Shown in pieces: positions 40,430 through 52,130 of a DNA stretch of 64,000 nucleotides. Both the position numbers and the translations under genes were made by a program. Source of the stretch: Nectonema munidae (lineage: Eukaryota; Nematomorpha; Nectonematoida; Nectonematidae); assembly GCA_030549495.1 (NCBI GenBank), contig JAUIRK010000227.1, positions 62,001-126,000 of the forward strand, in the 5' to 3' direction. The notes below the pieces were generated by a model that saw nothing but the letters and a program-made list of their open reading frames with translations, was not told the DNA's origin and did no database searches. The first letter of the stretch is position 1. Each line of letters starts with the position of its first letter.

Positions 40430-42836
40430 AGCTTTAGTTTAAAATGCATCCCTTATAAAGGTTGTATCTAATCTAAATAAAAGTAGACTATGATTATCCA
40501 ACAAAACTCATTATTTCTTCAATGTGAATGTCGAAAATTATAATTATTTTATAAAAATATAGAAATAAATTTAGGATTAAAGTGAAAAAAAATAAATTCA
40601 TGAGATTACTTATTGATAAAAATTGATTAAAACACATATTTTGATCTATTTATCTTCTCTTTAAAAATTTATATGCAATAAACAATAATAAAATAATATT
40701 TATCCAAAACATATTTTTTTCGAATCAAAGTGTAAATCAAACCCGCACTTCAAAAGAAGTAAAAAAACTAATAATTTATAAAAAACCGAAAACAAATGAT
40801 TTTATAAAAATCTAAAAATAAATAGTGGACTACGATTATCCAACAAAACTTGTACATTCGATCTACATTTTTCACTTCAAAAATAATTTTAAATTTATTA
40901 GATAAACATTATACTGACCAATAAAAAAAACGAAGATTAATTTATAAAAAAAAAGGAAAAACTAATACTATTTTATAAAAATCTACAAATAAATTTAGAT
41001 TCTGAGAGTAGAGTCGCTTTATAATTGTGCTGGAAATTGTCACATAATATAGGTAAAAATTTGTCCTAATGAAAGGAGCTTTAGTTTAAAATGCATCCCT
41101 TATCTGCTAATTAATGGTATGAAGCCCATGGAAAATAAAAACAGTAAAATGGTATTTCTTAAGTACTTATGATATAAGTAATGTATTCTGAAAGCCCATA
41201 AAAAATGCTTTAATTTGGTATATCGCATGATGCATTTTGTTGAGAAATGCAAAAGTTATAAGCGTTTTAATATTTGACTAAGATTTAAGCTAGGAACACT
41301 ACAAATAAACTAAGCGTACACTAGCCCGATAAAATAAACCACATACGCGTGCTAAAGATGTGGTGAAGCGTATGCGAGATAAGAATTTCCTGCACTCACA
41401 AACGCGTAATGCAACATGTGTTAATCTTTCTTCGCATAGTTAACCGCTAAAATCAATAACAATCGTTTTAGAATCAATAATGTGATTTATTATTCGCACA
41501 CTGTCGGTATAAATATAACGAATGCTCTTCGTTAAAAATTAGAAAGGTTGTATCTAAACTAAATAAAAGTAGACTACGATTATCCAACAAAATTCGTACA
41601 TTTAATCGACATTTTTCACTTGAAAAATAATTTAAAATTTATTAGAAAAATATTATACTGACCTATACTACTGACCCATAAAAAGTAAAAAATATATATT
41701 AATTTTCGACAGTTTTATTTAACTATGACATTTTAAAATGTTAAAAACCATATTCTACCTTTGTGAATATAAAATTTTGAAGAAATAATATTAAGCTCAT
41801 CACGTTAATTATTGGTATTTTTTGTAACTAGATAAAAGTTGACTGACCTCACATAAAAGCGGATTTTGGAAAAATAAAAATATATTTATTTGTAAAACCT
41901 AGCCTATTTTACCCACAAAGAGTATAGCTTCAAATCTTGTACATTCGATCAACATTTTTCACTTCAAAAATAATTTAAAATTTATTAGAAAAACATTATA
42001 CTGACCTATACTACTGACCCATAAAAAGTAAAAAATATATATTAATTTTCGACAGTTTTCTTCAACTATGAAATTTTAAAATGTAAAAAATCATATTTTA
42101 CCTTTGTGAATATAAAATATTGAAAAAATATTATATAAATTAAGAACGTTAATTATTATTGATATTTTTTGAAACTAGATAAAACTTGACTGACCTCACA
42201 TAAAAGCAGATTTTGGAAAAATGAAAATATATTTATTTGTATAACCTAGCCTATGTTAACCACAAAGAGTATACCTTTCCAATGATACCATTTTTATTTA
42301 TTTTTTTTTTAAAAAAGACAGATTATGCTTCAACAAAAAGGTGGTCCGTAATTTTTTCAAAAATTTAGACAAAATTTTTTGAAGTAATGTCCATTTATTA
42401 AAATTTTTTAAAACTTTTGCAAAAATAAATTATTCTAGAGTATGTAGCAAACGATAAGCTTTCTAATGATATATATATCATGAAAAAGAAATATTGAAAA
42501 ACAGTTTAATTCTTTCTTCAAATCAAACAAGTAAAAATTTTCAAAAAGTAGTATTGGTAGTAGTAGTAGTATTATTATTATTATTATTATATATTACATA
42601 AACATTTCAACCAATCATATAGTTTTTATGAAATAAAACTGCCATTTCAAAGTTAAATTTTTTGAACTTTTAGGTAGAATTTTTGAAATGTGGCTTTCAA
42701 TATGTATGTAAAATATTTTTTGAAAATTTTTATTTTAAGTATATTTTTTAAGCATTTTACGATTTACACATTTAAATATATAATAAGGCTGGCAAGTTTG
42801 GCGAGTTGTCTCCCCGGAGGTCTTGCCAGACCTCTG
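40430..42836. repeat. Second copy of the large repeat block, ending in the right arm
   Basis: From about 41,070 to 42,836 the sequence is collinear and nearly identical with 2,745-4,783, apart from loss of one R copy and a shorter microsatellite. It ends at the same CCAGACCTCTG terminus (42,836). No left inverted arm matching 214-446 is found on this side, so this copy is one-sided. Confidence 0.75.
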
Positions 42837-43030
42837 ATCTCATAACCTGTACGGTTGAACGCGGGTAGACAACTTGCGTGTTATCTCCAACCCGTATATT
42901 ACGATGACAATTTCAAAGTTAAGTGTTTTTAACTTTTAGCTAGAATTTTTGAAATGTGGCTTTCAATATGTGTATGTGAAATAATTTTTGAAAATTTTTA
43001 TTTTAAGTATATTTTTTTTGCATTTTACGA
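42837..43030. repeat. Fragment of M and partial arm duplicate
   Basis: After the arm, the sequence reads into CGGTTGAACGCGGGTAGAC as at 4,793. At about 42,908-43,030 it jumps back into a second diverged copy of the arm (AATTTTTGAAATGTGGCTTT). Confidence 0.6.
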
Positions 43031-43709
43031 TTTATTTAATAAAGTTTTATTACTTGAATTTATGAGTTTTGAAAAACTCAACCTCATATGTTTTGATGTC
43101 TTCTAAAACCTCATGAGGTTGGAGATGGGAGACAACCCCTTAACATTTTTACTTATTATCTTAAACTTAAAAAACAAAGAAGTATGCAACAACCTATTAT
43201 AAATGTACTCACTTGAATTAAACATATTTTTAAGCTTCACCTATAATTTCTTGTGTATTATTTAATTTATTTAAAATAAAATTAGCTCCGTGCATGACAT
43301 GATATAATAATAACGGGGAGATAACGCTGTAAAAATCATTGCGTTTTTGAAAGGAAATTCGAATAATCAATTTTTAATAATGTTCATCTTATAGTACTAT
43401 AAATAATTAGAGTGTTAAAAGAAACTTCATAAAAAAATATTTACATTAATTTAAAATTTAAATATTTTATTTTTTTCATATCTTAGTTTTTGAAGAGTCA
43501 AGTTATCACACAAATTTGCCTAAAAGTAAATCATATCGAATATTCATTTCTAATTATTTTTAATTTATAAATGCATTTTAAAACATTGATACTTTAATTT
43601 TGTTGTCTCCGGCATCACTGTTAAGTATACTTGAATAAAGCTCTATTTATTTTTATTAAAATGCCAGATCATTTTTTTCAATTATAAATATTTTTAATAC
43701 ATATGATTT
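43031..43709. other. Region upstream of the Rae1 gene
   Basis: About 680 bp of unique-looking AT-rich DNA that should hold the Rae1 promoter. I cannot place a TATA box or initiator with confidence. Confidence 0.35.
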
Positions 43710-43723
43710 CTTTTAGTTTTTAG
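43710..43723 (+). promoter_or_regulatory. 3' splice-acceptor-like tract just before the Rae1 start
   Basis: A T-rich tract ending TTTTAGTTTTTAG lies 10 bp upstream of the ATG at 43,734. It looks like a 3' splice site and would fit either a 5'-UTR intron or a spliced-leader acceptor. AT-rich DNA makes such tracts common by chance. Confidence 0.35.
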
Positions 43724-43733
43724 TCTTTTAAAA

Positions 43734-44825
43734 ATGGCAATTTTTGGCTCCTTAAATTCTTCTTCTTTTGGACAAGGTATTAACGTATCGGGTGAAATAA
43801 AAGCAAAAGATTTTGAAGTAAGTGATGTAGGCGATGATACGATTTCTTCTCTAAAATTTAGCCCACTCGCCAGTCAAACGCTTTTAGCCTCGACAAGCTG
43901 GGATCAAACAATTAGAGTGTGGCAGATCAATGAAAATGGAAACTCCAAAACATCAGCTTGCCAACGAGTGAATGGCCCGATTCTCAGCTGTGATTGGCAC
44001 AACGATGGTACCAAACTTTTTTCTGGAAACTGTGAAAATGGCGCACACATGTGGGATCTATCTTCTAATGAAGTAGTTCAGGTTGCGCAACACACAGCTC
44101 CTGTTAAGTCGGTTCATTGGATCACTGCACCAAATTACTCCTGCTTACTAACTACTAGTTGGGATAAAAGTGCCAAGCTGTGGGATTTGAAATCGTCATC
44201 GCCTGTTCTATCTCTCAGCTTGCCAGAACGCGCTTACTGTTCGGATGTCTTGTATCCAATGGCAGTTATTTGCACTGCCAATAAACAGACACTCATATAC
44301 TCGCTAGAAGGCACGCCTAGAGAAGTCAGGAGGGCCGAGACCACGCTTAAGCATCAGCTAAGAAGCGTTGCGGTCTTCAAGGATAAAAGCATGAGCAAGC
44401 CAGCCGGCTTTGCTCTCGGCAGCATCGAAGGGCGTGTCTACATCAACAACCTAGAGTCTCAGGCTTCTTCTGGCAAGGATAGTTTTTCCTTCAAGTGTCA
44501 TCGCAGCAACGAGTTGGTGAATGGCTTGCAAGAAGTTTTTCCTATCAATGGCATTTGCTTCCATCCTATACACAATACCTTCGCTACGATTGGTGGAGAT
44601 GGGCATTACTTGTTTTGGGATAAAGATACTAAGTGCAAACTCTCAACGTCCGAAAAGTTCGATCAGCCACTTACTAGTTGTGCATTTGATCGCAATGGCC
44701 AGATATTTGCGTATGCCCTTGGCTATGATTGGGCTAAAGGACATGAATATAATAATCCTCAGAAAAAAGCACATATTTTCCTACACCCAGCCTTTGAAGA
44801 ATTAAAATCAAAAGTTAAAAAATAG
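43734..44825 (+). CDS. RAE1: mRNA export factor Rae1/Gle2, WD40 protein
   Basis: Rae1 is a seven-bladed WD40 propeller that binds the GLEBS motif of nucleoporin Nup98, helps mRNP export at the nuclear pore and aids spindle assembly. The single open frame gives 363 aa, close to the ~368 aa of vertebrate Rae1. It starts MAIFGSLNSSSFGQG, like the Gly/Ser/Phe-rich N-terminus of the family. Diagnostic stretches are QHTAPVKSVHWITAPNYSC, LPERAYCSDVLYPMAV, GFALGSIEGRVYI, FKCHRS and YDWAKGHEYNNPQKK, which follow the animal Rae1 order without gaps, so there is no intron in the coding region. The second half is clearly GC-richer than the flanks, as expected for conserved coding DNA. AATAAA signals follow at 44,909 and 45,025. 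An intact retrocopy of a spliced gene is an alternative to a native intronless locus. Confidence 0.97.
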   Translation: MAIFGSLNSSSFGQGINVSGEIKAKDFEVSDVGDDTISSLKFSPLASQTLLASTSWDQTIRVWQINENGNSKTSACQRVNGPILSCDWHNDGTKLFSGNCENGAHMWDLSSNEVVQVAQHTAPVKSVHWITAPNYSCLLTTSWDKSAKLWDLKSSSPVLSLSLPERAYCSDVLYPMAVICTANKQTLIYSLEGTPREVRRAETTLKHQLRSVAVFKDKSMSKPAGFALGSIEGRVYINNLESQASSGKDSFSFKCHRSNELVNGLQEVFPINGICFHPIHNTFATIGGDGHYLFWDKDTKCKLSTSEKFDQPLTSCAFDRNGQIFAYALGYDWAKGHEYNNPQKKAHIFLHPAFEELKSKVKK

Positions 44826-44908
44826 ATCCTTTATTTTAAAGCATTTTATTGTTTTCGATGAAGGCAATTCTGACAATGAAAGATGTTTTATTATTTTGAA
44901 GAATTCTC

Positions 44909-45030
44909 AATAAAAGTGAACTATATTTTTCTAAAGATTTCACATCTGTACATATTACCTCTTTTTACTTTCAGTTCAATACTTTTTTTAAAAGTCATTT
45001 CCATTCATAGTTTTTTAATTATCAAATAAA
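44909..45030 (+). terminator. Candidate polyadenylation signals of Rae1
   Basis: AATAAA at 44,909-44,914 (84 bp after the stop codon) and again at 45,025-45,030. The nearer one is the likelier poly(A) signal. Confidence 0.5.
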
Positions 45031-45269
45031 GTACCTTGTTTGAAATCTTAACCCTCGCAAGACCATTTCTCGCTTTTTACTCCACTCTTTTTGGATGATA
45101 AAAATCACACAGAATAATATAACTAGCCTCGTCCAAAAATATCACGTACATTTTAGTCTATACTTTATCTAACATATCAAAAAAGAAAAAGAGTACAAGA
45201 TATCCTAATTTTAGAAAATTCTATATTTTACGATATTTTTCTTAGATGCCGTTAATCATAATTACAATT

Positions 45270-45800
45270 AAATCAGGGGAGCACATCCTCAAAATTATTG
45301 CGGGGCGTAATTTTTGTGGAATTTTCAAAATTACTCGTCTGGAATAGAGCCCTGCACGGGTTGTAAAAAGTTGTCCGCACCCGCCCGGCCCCTCATATCA
45401 ATTTGCAACCACCCTGCCCTGCATTTTTTCAATTTAAACCCGCCCCGCATTTATCAATTTGCACCCGCATTTTATCGAAATAATATAAAGCTAATTAAAT
45501 GTTATTTAAATCCTTAACATGCTTGGAAAAAAATCGTAGATATACTATACTACTTTTAAATATATTATTAATTTTTTTACTAATAAGTTTTTGTCTGAAA
45601 AAAATATTTTTTTGACATTGTGTAATCTGAATAAACAAATTGTCTCAACAATTGTAATATTTTAAATTTTCAATATAGAATCACAAACCCTTTGATTTTT
45701 AAAATTTGTACGCCTCCTATTTTATCAACTTGGACGCAAATCTCATTTGTTTTGCACCTGCCCGGCAACAAACTAAAAAATAGTGATGCTCGGATTTATC
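45270..45800. repeat. Fragments of hAT-like MITEs
   Basis: A CAGGGGAGCACATCCTCAAA terminus at about 45,276 matches those at 57,918 and 58,018. Then comes a GC-rich part with repeated CACCCGCCC-like words (45,350-45,480), and a further end-like word TAGTGATGCTCGGATT at 45,780. These look like nested remnants. No complete element can be bounded. Confidence 0.45.
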
Positions 45801-46027
45801 CCGTATCATACTTTGAAACTCGCATCGAATCTGTACTTAAGCATTTTATTATAAAATCCTTATTTTCCAAATGTCATGTAATAACTGGTTTCATTAAGAG
45901 CTTTTGGGCATAACAATTTGTATATGCACAAAATTTGTACTAGTATTGTATTTTTTCGATTACTACTTATATTATCATTTGATATAAATAAAAATAAAAC
46001 TATAAATAAAATAAATTTTAAATTAGT

Positions 46028-46806
46028 TTATTTCATAGCACTGTTTAAAAATAAAATATCATTGATGCTGCTCGATTTCAGTGACGATCTTCTAGCAGAA
46101 ACTAAGTGACCAGCAAGACTAAAATTTCGCTCACTTGTTGCGCTAGTTGCCATAATGGATAAGATATTTCGCGCAATATGTGAAAGATATGGAAAAGTTG
46201 AACAATTTTCTTTCCACCATTTTAAAACTGTAGTAAAACTTTTCAAATTATGTTGCTGATAGTTTTGTATTTCACTACATTGAACTTCCTCAATTTCATA
46301 ATCAAACTCAACAGATATGGAAGATGGCCTTTTTGTAGAATGAAGTGTAGTTTCGCAAGAAGTTTCAAAAACAGTTGTCTGCGTCATTCGTAAAGAAAAA
46401 TTGCTTAGTTGATCAGAAACATAATTTAAAACAAGTTTCTGATATGATGCGCAAAGTACAAGCATTGATTTTTGTTTTGTATTAAAAATATTGCAACTTT
46501 GTGCATCAGATTTGCGATAAACTTTTATTTTAGGGCTTTTAAACATTTAGTTTTCAAAGAGAGCATGGTTTCAGTTTTTCTTCTTTGACTTGACAATGAT
46601 TTTCCAATTTCGAAATACATGGAATTACCAAATGCAAATTCTTTAAAGCATACTTTACAAGCGGCAAAATCCAAATCAGTGTTTTTTTCATTTACCACAA
46701 TACCAAACGTCTTCCAGACCTCCTATTTCAATCCATTTACACTTTTTATTTTATATAAGCCAGATTTCAAATGAGATGAAACTTGCTGAGATGTTAACGT
46801 TGCCAT
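46028..46806 (-). pseudogene. hAT transposase remnant: BED finger joined to dimerisation domain
   Basis: From 46,806 the - strand begins MATLTSQQVSSHLKSG and then a BED-finger-like VWKTFGIVV...FAACKVC, with a stop near residue 28 and a frame change near 46,550. The open part 46,028-46,546 ends with the hAT C-terminal dimerisation domain (IARNILSIMATSATSERNFS). The whole RNase-H catalytic core that should lie between (several hundred residues) is absent. This is an internally deleted hAT copy. Confidence 0.82.
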
Positions 46807-47079
46807 TTAAAATGTGGGAAAGAAAACAACAAAAAAATGAATTATTGAATAATATTTTATAATGGATATTTCAAAAATATGACATTCTTATTTGATTTTT
46901 TCTCCTTCTTCTCTTGTACACGCATCAATTACGCTAATCAAACCTCCTCTATCTGGTGAGCTGCCATTTATTGCCAATCGTAAATCATGACAATTTACGT
47001 CTCTCTCTATTGCATGAATATCAATCAAACTCCTGATTTCACTATATCTCTCCATTTAACACATCAATCAAACTACATA
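46807..47079. other. Spacer between the hAT remnant and the pogo element
   Basis: AT-rich, with no coding signal and no recognisable hAT terminus, although the promoter of the hAT remnant would lie here. Confidence 0.3.
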
Positions 47080-48579
47080 CCGTAAAGTTCGGCTTATAAG
47101 ACCCCTCGGCGTATAAGACCCCCCTAAATAACATAAAGTAAAAAATTGAATTATACTTATTTTCGGCGTATAAGACCCTGTAACAAAAATACAAAAATTA
47201 AAAAAAACGTATCTACTAATATCTTTTTAATTTACAAAAAATTGCTTATATTTAAGAAAATATATCGAAAAAATTAATTCGCAACAAAACATTTTAAAAA
47301 CAAAATTTATTAATTTTTAATAAGATATAAAATATTAAAACACCACACAGCAAAGACTATCTTCTGAATCTGTTTTGTTTAATTGATCAATCAATTCTTC
47401 ATCAACTTCAGTTAAGAAATCGTCATATGGATCTTCACGATCAGACACTCTTATCTCAGTTTCGCGGTCTTCATTTTCCCAAATGATTATATCTTCAGTG
47501 CCATCCATTGCATTAGAAATACAACATTTTAGAATATTCAACAATTGAAGGCTTTTTGAGTCATTCCATGCTTTGTCAACAAATTCACAAAGAGTATAGT
47601 GTGAAGGAGGACGCATATTTCCATTTTTTGTGGGAAACATAATTTTTGGCATCAATTTTCGCTTAAAAATAACCATGGGTTTTAGCTTAGTTCCATCTGC
47701 TAAACAAGCTAAAACCACAGTAAAACATATTTTTTTCGTGACCTGTCGTTTTTAAAAGAATAGTTTTTTCCCCTTTAAAGAAACAGTTCGATTTCCAACC
47801 ATATCAAAATAGATCGGTGTTCGTCCATTTTTCCAATATTTGAAAGTGGATAGTTATTCTTTGCGTTTATTTATTATAAATTTTTGAAAGTTTAAAACTT
47901 TATTTTGACTTCTAATTACAAAGTCATTTCTCTTCATAAATCTATAGCACCATGATTTGGTAGCTTAAATTTTTTTTGCTGTCTTGATTTAATTTTGCCC
48001 ATGAAGAGCAAAAATTTGAATTTGATTTTGGGTTACTACATAACCATTTTGACGCTTCTCTTTAATCATATTCGAAACATTTTCTTCCAAGATGGGCCTT
48101 TTTGCGTTTTTGCACTTCTCATTGCGCATTTTCTACGAGGTAATTTCTTTAAAATATTTTCTTTACTTTTCCAATCTCTTACCATTTTAGTAGTAATATT
48201 GAATTTTCTTGCCGTAGCATGAATGGAGTTTTCAATAGAAAATTCAATCACCTTAAGTTTATAACCTGTTTCATAAGATCTTCTTTGAGAGAAAACCATT
48301 TAAATAAAATATTGCTTAAGCTTGAATAAAAAATCTAGGATAAAAAAATTATGAAAAAAAATTATGTAAAATATTTTATATACAAAAAATATTACAAAAG
48401 TTTCTAAAAAAATTTTTATTAATAAAAAATATTAAGGATAATTTCAAACCGTACTAATTAAAAAAAATTGTTTATAATTTTTTAAACTAAGATTTTTTAC
48501 TTTGGCGTATAAGACCCTCTTTTAATTTTAAGACTGATATTTAGCTATGAAAAGGGGTCTTATAAGCCGAACTTTACGG
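47080..48579. mobile_element. pogo-group DNA transposon, 1.5 kb, TA target duplication
   Basis: Perfect 27-bp terminal inverted repeats start CCGTAAAGTTCGGCTTATAA on each side, flanked by TA (47,078-47,079 and 48,580-48,581). Subterminal copies of GGCGTATAAGACCC occur near both ends (47,108, 47,164 and 48,503), probable transposase-binding sites. The interior encodes a decayed, shortened transposase on the - strand. Confidence 0.92.
47335..48299 (-). pseudogene. pogo-group transposase, internally deleted
   Basis: The N-terminal HTH region is open from 48,299: RRSYETGYKLKVIEFSIENS and HATARKFNITTKMVRDWK, a pipsqueak/CENP-B-like DNA-binding fold. After a decayed middle, pieces typical of the DDE domain appear (PIYFDMVGNRTVSLKG, KTTGHEK, VLACLADGTKLKPMVIFKRK). 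The C-terminal signature LCEFVDKAWND and CISNAMDGTEDIIIW follows almost at once. The distance between FKRK and LCEF is only about 20 residues, so most of the catalytic domain is deleted. Inactive. Confidence 0.85.
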
Positions 48580-48581
48580 TA

Positions 48582-49237
48582 TTTGCTTTTGCATTGATTT
48601 TTCCTTTATCCATCTCTCGATCGAACCTCACTACTATTATCTCGCATTGTTCCTGCGTTTTCATACAATCTTGCTACACAACTACAAAAAACTTCAAATT
48701 GCCCTCTCATTTCATTTATCGCGAGTTTGAAAACCTCAAAAAACTGTTTTAGTGTTCGGCCCTTCCTTACTAAATAATATTATAATAAATAAAAAATTTA
48801 TAGAATATAAAAGATAGGAAAGTTGTGCTTTTATTTAATTACCCTTTTTAACATCAAAATTAACCATTTTGTACATTTAATTTGGGGATTTTTTGTTTGA
48901 ATATTTTTTTTAAAAACTTTTTTAACTTCCACTCTTAACCAATACACTTTTTTTCAGTCTATTTTTTGGTGCCTGGTCAAAACGTCCGAAATCCAAAACG
49001 TCCAAAACCGAAATGTCCGAAAACCAAAACGCCATAGAGAAAATCTAGTGGATCATCAGCATGTGTTTGCTCAAATATACTACAAGGAGACACTGTGATA
49101 ATAAACATTGCTTACATATTGTGTGCATATTGAAACAATGGATTTATTATTATATAGCTCTCACATCGTTTGTAAAATATTTTTGATAGGAATTTCAGAG
49201 CAACTTGGCATGATGTTTGACTCGAAAGTATGCATTC
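48582..49237. other. AT-rich spacer with an inverted-word cluster
   Basis: No gene is seen. At 48,978-49,035 the word AAAACGTCC/AAAACG recurs four times (CAAAACGTCCGAAATCC), resembling the end of a MITE, but no second end was found. Confidence 0.35.
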
Positions 49238-49330
49238 CAGAGCCCGCGCTACCTATATATTTTTGAGTCAAGTGCCTCCCCCCCCCCTCCAGTTTTATTT
49301 TTTGCCCCCCCTGAAAATTTTCAACTTACC
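49238..49330. repeat. One end of a hAT-like MITE
   Basis: Starts CAGAGCCCGCGCTACCTAT and has a C-rich tract. It is the same family as the bounded element at 60,358-60,656. The opposite end was not found. Confidence 0.55.
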
Positions 49331-49749
49331 CAAGTGTCTTAATTTAAAAAAAAATAATAAAAACATATAGCTGTGCAAGTAACTTTGAGAACATCCCAAT
49401 TTCACTGTTTAAAAATGATTAAATGCCTTTATAACAATTTGTTTTTGTAATTTATATAGTACTTTTAGCGGCCTTTTCTGATAAGATAATAAATTTTTTC
49501 AATAATGTAAATTTTTATTACAATTAAAAATGATTAATTTTACTATAACTCACGAAAAGATGTGATAAAATGCATGCACTGAATTGCGATATCTACTTGC
49601 GTTAACATAAAACACTCCTCCGCCTTTCAAAGAAATAAATAAATAAATAGGCTGCTTTATGATCACATATATATGTCGAACTATAATAATGAACTATTAT
49701 TGGTTATTTGAAAATGGCCTGTGATGCAACTTTTAAATATTCATTATAA

Positions 49750-50215
49750 TGTGAGATAGCATTGGTGTGTGATTTCTTTATCGCACATTGTCGGTATAAA
49801 TATAACAAATACTCTTCGTTAAAAAACTGTAAAATGCTATTTCTCAACTATTTATAAAATTAGAGCAATGTATTTTGCTCTAATTTGGTATATCTCATGA
49901 TACATTTGGTTGAGAAATGCGAAAGTTATAAGCGTTTTAATATTTGACTAAAATTTAAGCTAGGAACACTACAAATAAACTAAGCGTACACTAGCCCGGT
50001 AAAATAAACCACACACGCGTGCTAAAGATGTGGTGAAGCGTATGCGAGATAAGAAATCACTGCGCTCACAAACGCGTAATGCAACATGTGTTAATCTTTC
50101 TTTGCATAGTTATGCGGTACAAGCGTGAGAGTAGTGGAATGTGATTTATTCTTCGCACACTCTCTGTATAAATATAACGATTGCCCCTCGTTAAAAATCA
50201 GAAAAGTGGTATCTA
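49750..50215. repeat. Dispersed repeat R, copy 5 (with fragment)
   Basis: A partial piece (CGCACATTGTCGGTATAAAT at 49,782) comes first, then a full R from about 49,870 with the CACACGCGTGCTAAAGATG core to about 50,215. This copy lies outside the two large repeat blocks, which shows that R moves or spreads independently. Confidence 0.65.
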
Positions 50216-50282
50216 AACTCAATAAAAATTGTTTCGAAATAAAAGTGGACTACGAAAAAACATTATACTGACTTATACTACT

Positions 50283-51075
50283 CAGGGGCGCACACCAGGG
50301 GGCTTAGGTGTGTTTTAATTAATGTGTTTTCAGGAGAGGGGGGGGGGGCGAAAGTTTTTGTTGAAGCTCTATAACTTTTTCTGATAGACTTTTTTTCCTT
50401 AAAAGTTATTATAAAAGGCAAATTATTACAAAATGTTAAAAGTTATTTTACTTTTTGTAGCTTGCACCAATTTAGCTTTTAAACTATTTTTGAATGATGC
50501 TGAGAAAAATGAAGTAATGCAATCTTAATTTATTGTTTGATTTTTGTTTGCACAATTTTATCTTTATTTTAAACCCTTTTTGAGAGTCTAACTAACCTAA
50601 ACTTATTCTTATACACTAAAAAGAATGAAAAAATTCCAATACCAAGTTTTCTAACTTTAGTTTTGCTTTACATTTTTGATAGAAATTACCTCAGAAAAGT
50701 TATGTAATTTGGATGTGTTTTTTTTATTTATTTTTCTCAATAAAACATTTTCATTTTTTAGGAAGATGAAATGGAACAACTGGAAATTAATGAATGATTT
50801 TTTTCATTCAAAAAAATTGGTATCTTTACCCCTTTTCTACACATAATTTGGAGATGGTACGCATCTATTTGAAGTGAAAATGAAGGAACTATATATAAGT
50901 CCTCATTAATTGTTGACGTTAAGCTTAATAGGGCGGGGGTTAAAGTTTACATTAAGCTTAATTAAAAATGAAATAGAATAGACAAGAGAGGAGTAGGAAT
51001 TAAGAAAAATGTGTTGTCTTTTTTAGAAGACGCTTAGTCCACCCCCTCCAATAATTTCAAGGATGTGCGCCCCTG
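50283..51075. mobile_element. hAT-like non-autonomous element, 793 bp
   Basis: Left end CAGGGGCGCACACCAGG, right end (reverse complement) CAGGGGCGCACATCCTTG, with G- and C-rich tracts just inside. No clean 8-bp duplication is seen (ATACTACT versus AATCAATC). The interior 50,390-50,580 is the inverted counterpart of 59,160-59,350. Confidence 0.6.
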
Positions 51076-51478
51076 AATCAATCACATTTTTTCCATATTC
51101 ACAGGGTGTCTAGTAGACTCTTTTCCTTCAGACTACATTCGTCTGAAGGTCTCCTTATACGCAAAAATATACAGTATTTTTAATACAGAATTTTGCTTGT
51201 TTTAAAATATTCGGCATTCTCGATTATAAAAACATATGTGTGTAGAACAGCAGATTTTGTTGATATTTTCTTGCCATTTTTACATTTGTTAATACAAAAT
51301 AAGAAATATGCATATCAAATGCAAAAAAAATTAGCAGTACATGAATAGATTTTTTGTGAGTTTTTTTTGTATTATATTTAAATGGTATTTATTTTTTTTG
51401 TTTTTAGTTTGATTTTTAATCTTTAAAACTTATAGTTGATAGAACAAAATAGTTTAATTTTTTTAATTTTTTTTTCAA
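51076..51478. other. Spacer before the ZBED-type hAT relic
   Basis: 51,076-51,160 is an inverted copy of 59,090-59,155 (word GTGTCTAGTAGACTC). The rest is AT-rich with no signal. Confidence 0.4.
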
Positions 51479-52130
51479 ATGAATTCCAAAAAAAGAAAAT
51501 ATGATGATGATGATGATGATGATGATGATTATTATCTCAAATACGGATTTGTATTTCTTCAAAACGGTGATATTCAAGTCCTCCAATGTGTCATTTGTTA
51601 TAAAACCTTGAGCAACGATGCAATGAGACCGTCTCGTCTTGAACGGCACTTGCAAACAAACCACTGACATTTTTCGAAGCCAAACGGGAATCATTGAAAC
51701 ACGTAAATGGGATGATCAGTCTTTTTTTCTACAACAAAATTCAAAAGCTGTTCAAGCTTCTTATGAAATAGCCATGCTGATAACAAAAACTAAAAAACGC
51801 CATGATATCGGAGAAGCTTTGACAAAACCATGCTTACTTCTTGCATCTGAACTCATTTTAGGAAAAGATTGTTCAAAAAAGCTTTCTAATGTTTCTTTGT
51901 CCAACACTTTTTTTTCTTTATCCACAATTGTACAAAAAAGTCAACAAACACATATTTCTTTGTCCACAATGAAAAAAAGAATTAACGAACTTTCTCACGA
52001 TATCAAAGTTTAAGTTTTGCAGCAGATAAAGATTCACCGTTTTTCGCTAATCAGTGTGATGAAACTACGGATATAGATAGCACAGTGTCCTTAATAGTTT
52101 TTGCTCGTTTTTTTCAGGCAATTGTAACAT
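51479..52130 (+). pseudogene. hAT transposase relic of ZBED5/EPM2AIP1 type, N-terminal part
   Basis: From the ATG at 51,479 a short basic leader and nine Asp codons precede a zinc finger of form CX2C...HX4H (CVICYKTLSND...LERHLQTNH). After a frame change near 51,665 come KAVQASYEIAMLITKTKKRH and KRINELSHDIKV. Another shift near 52,010 leads to DSPFFANQCDETTDIDSTVS, the first catalytic Asp region. This is the domain order of the ZBED5-like hAT family. A short direct duplication around 51,893-51,970 inserts about 20 residues. Everything downstream of about 52,130 is missing or unrecognisable. Confidence 0.8.
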
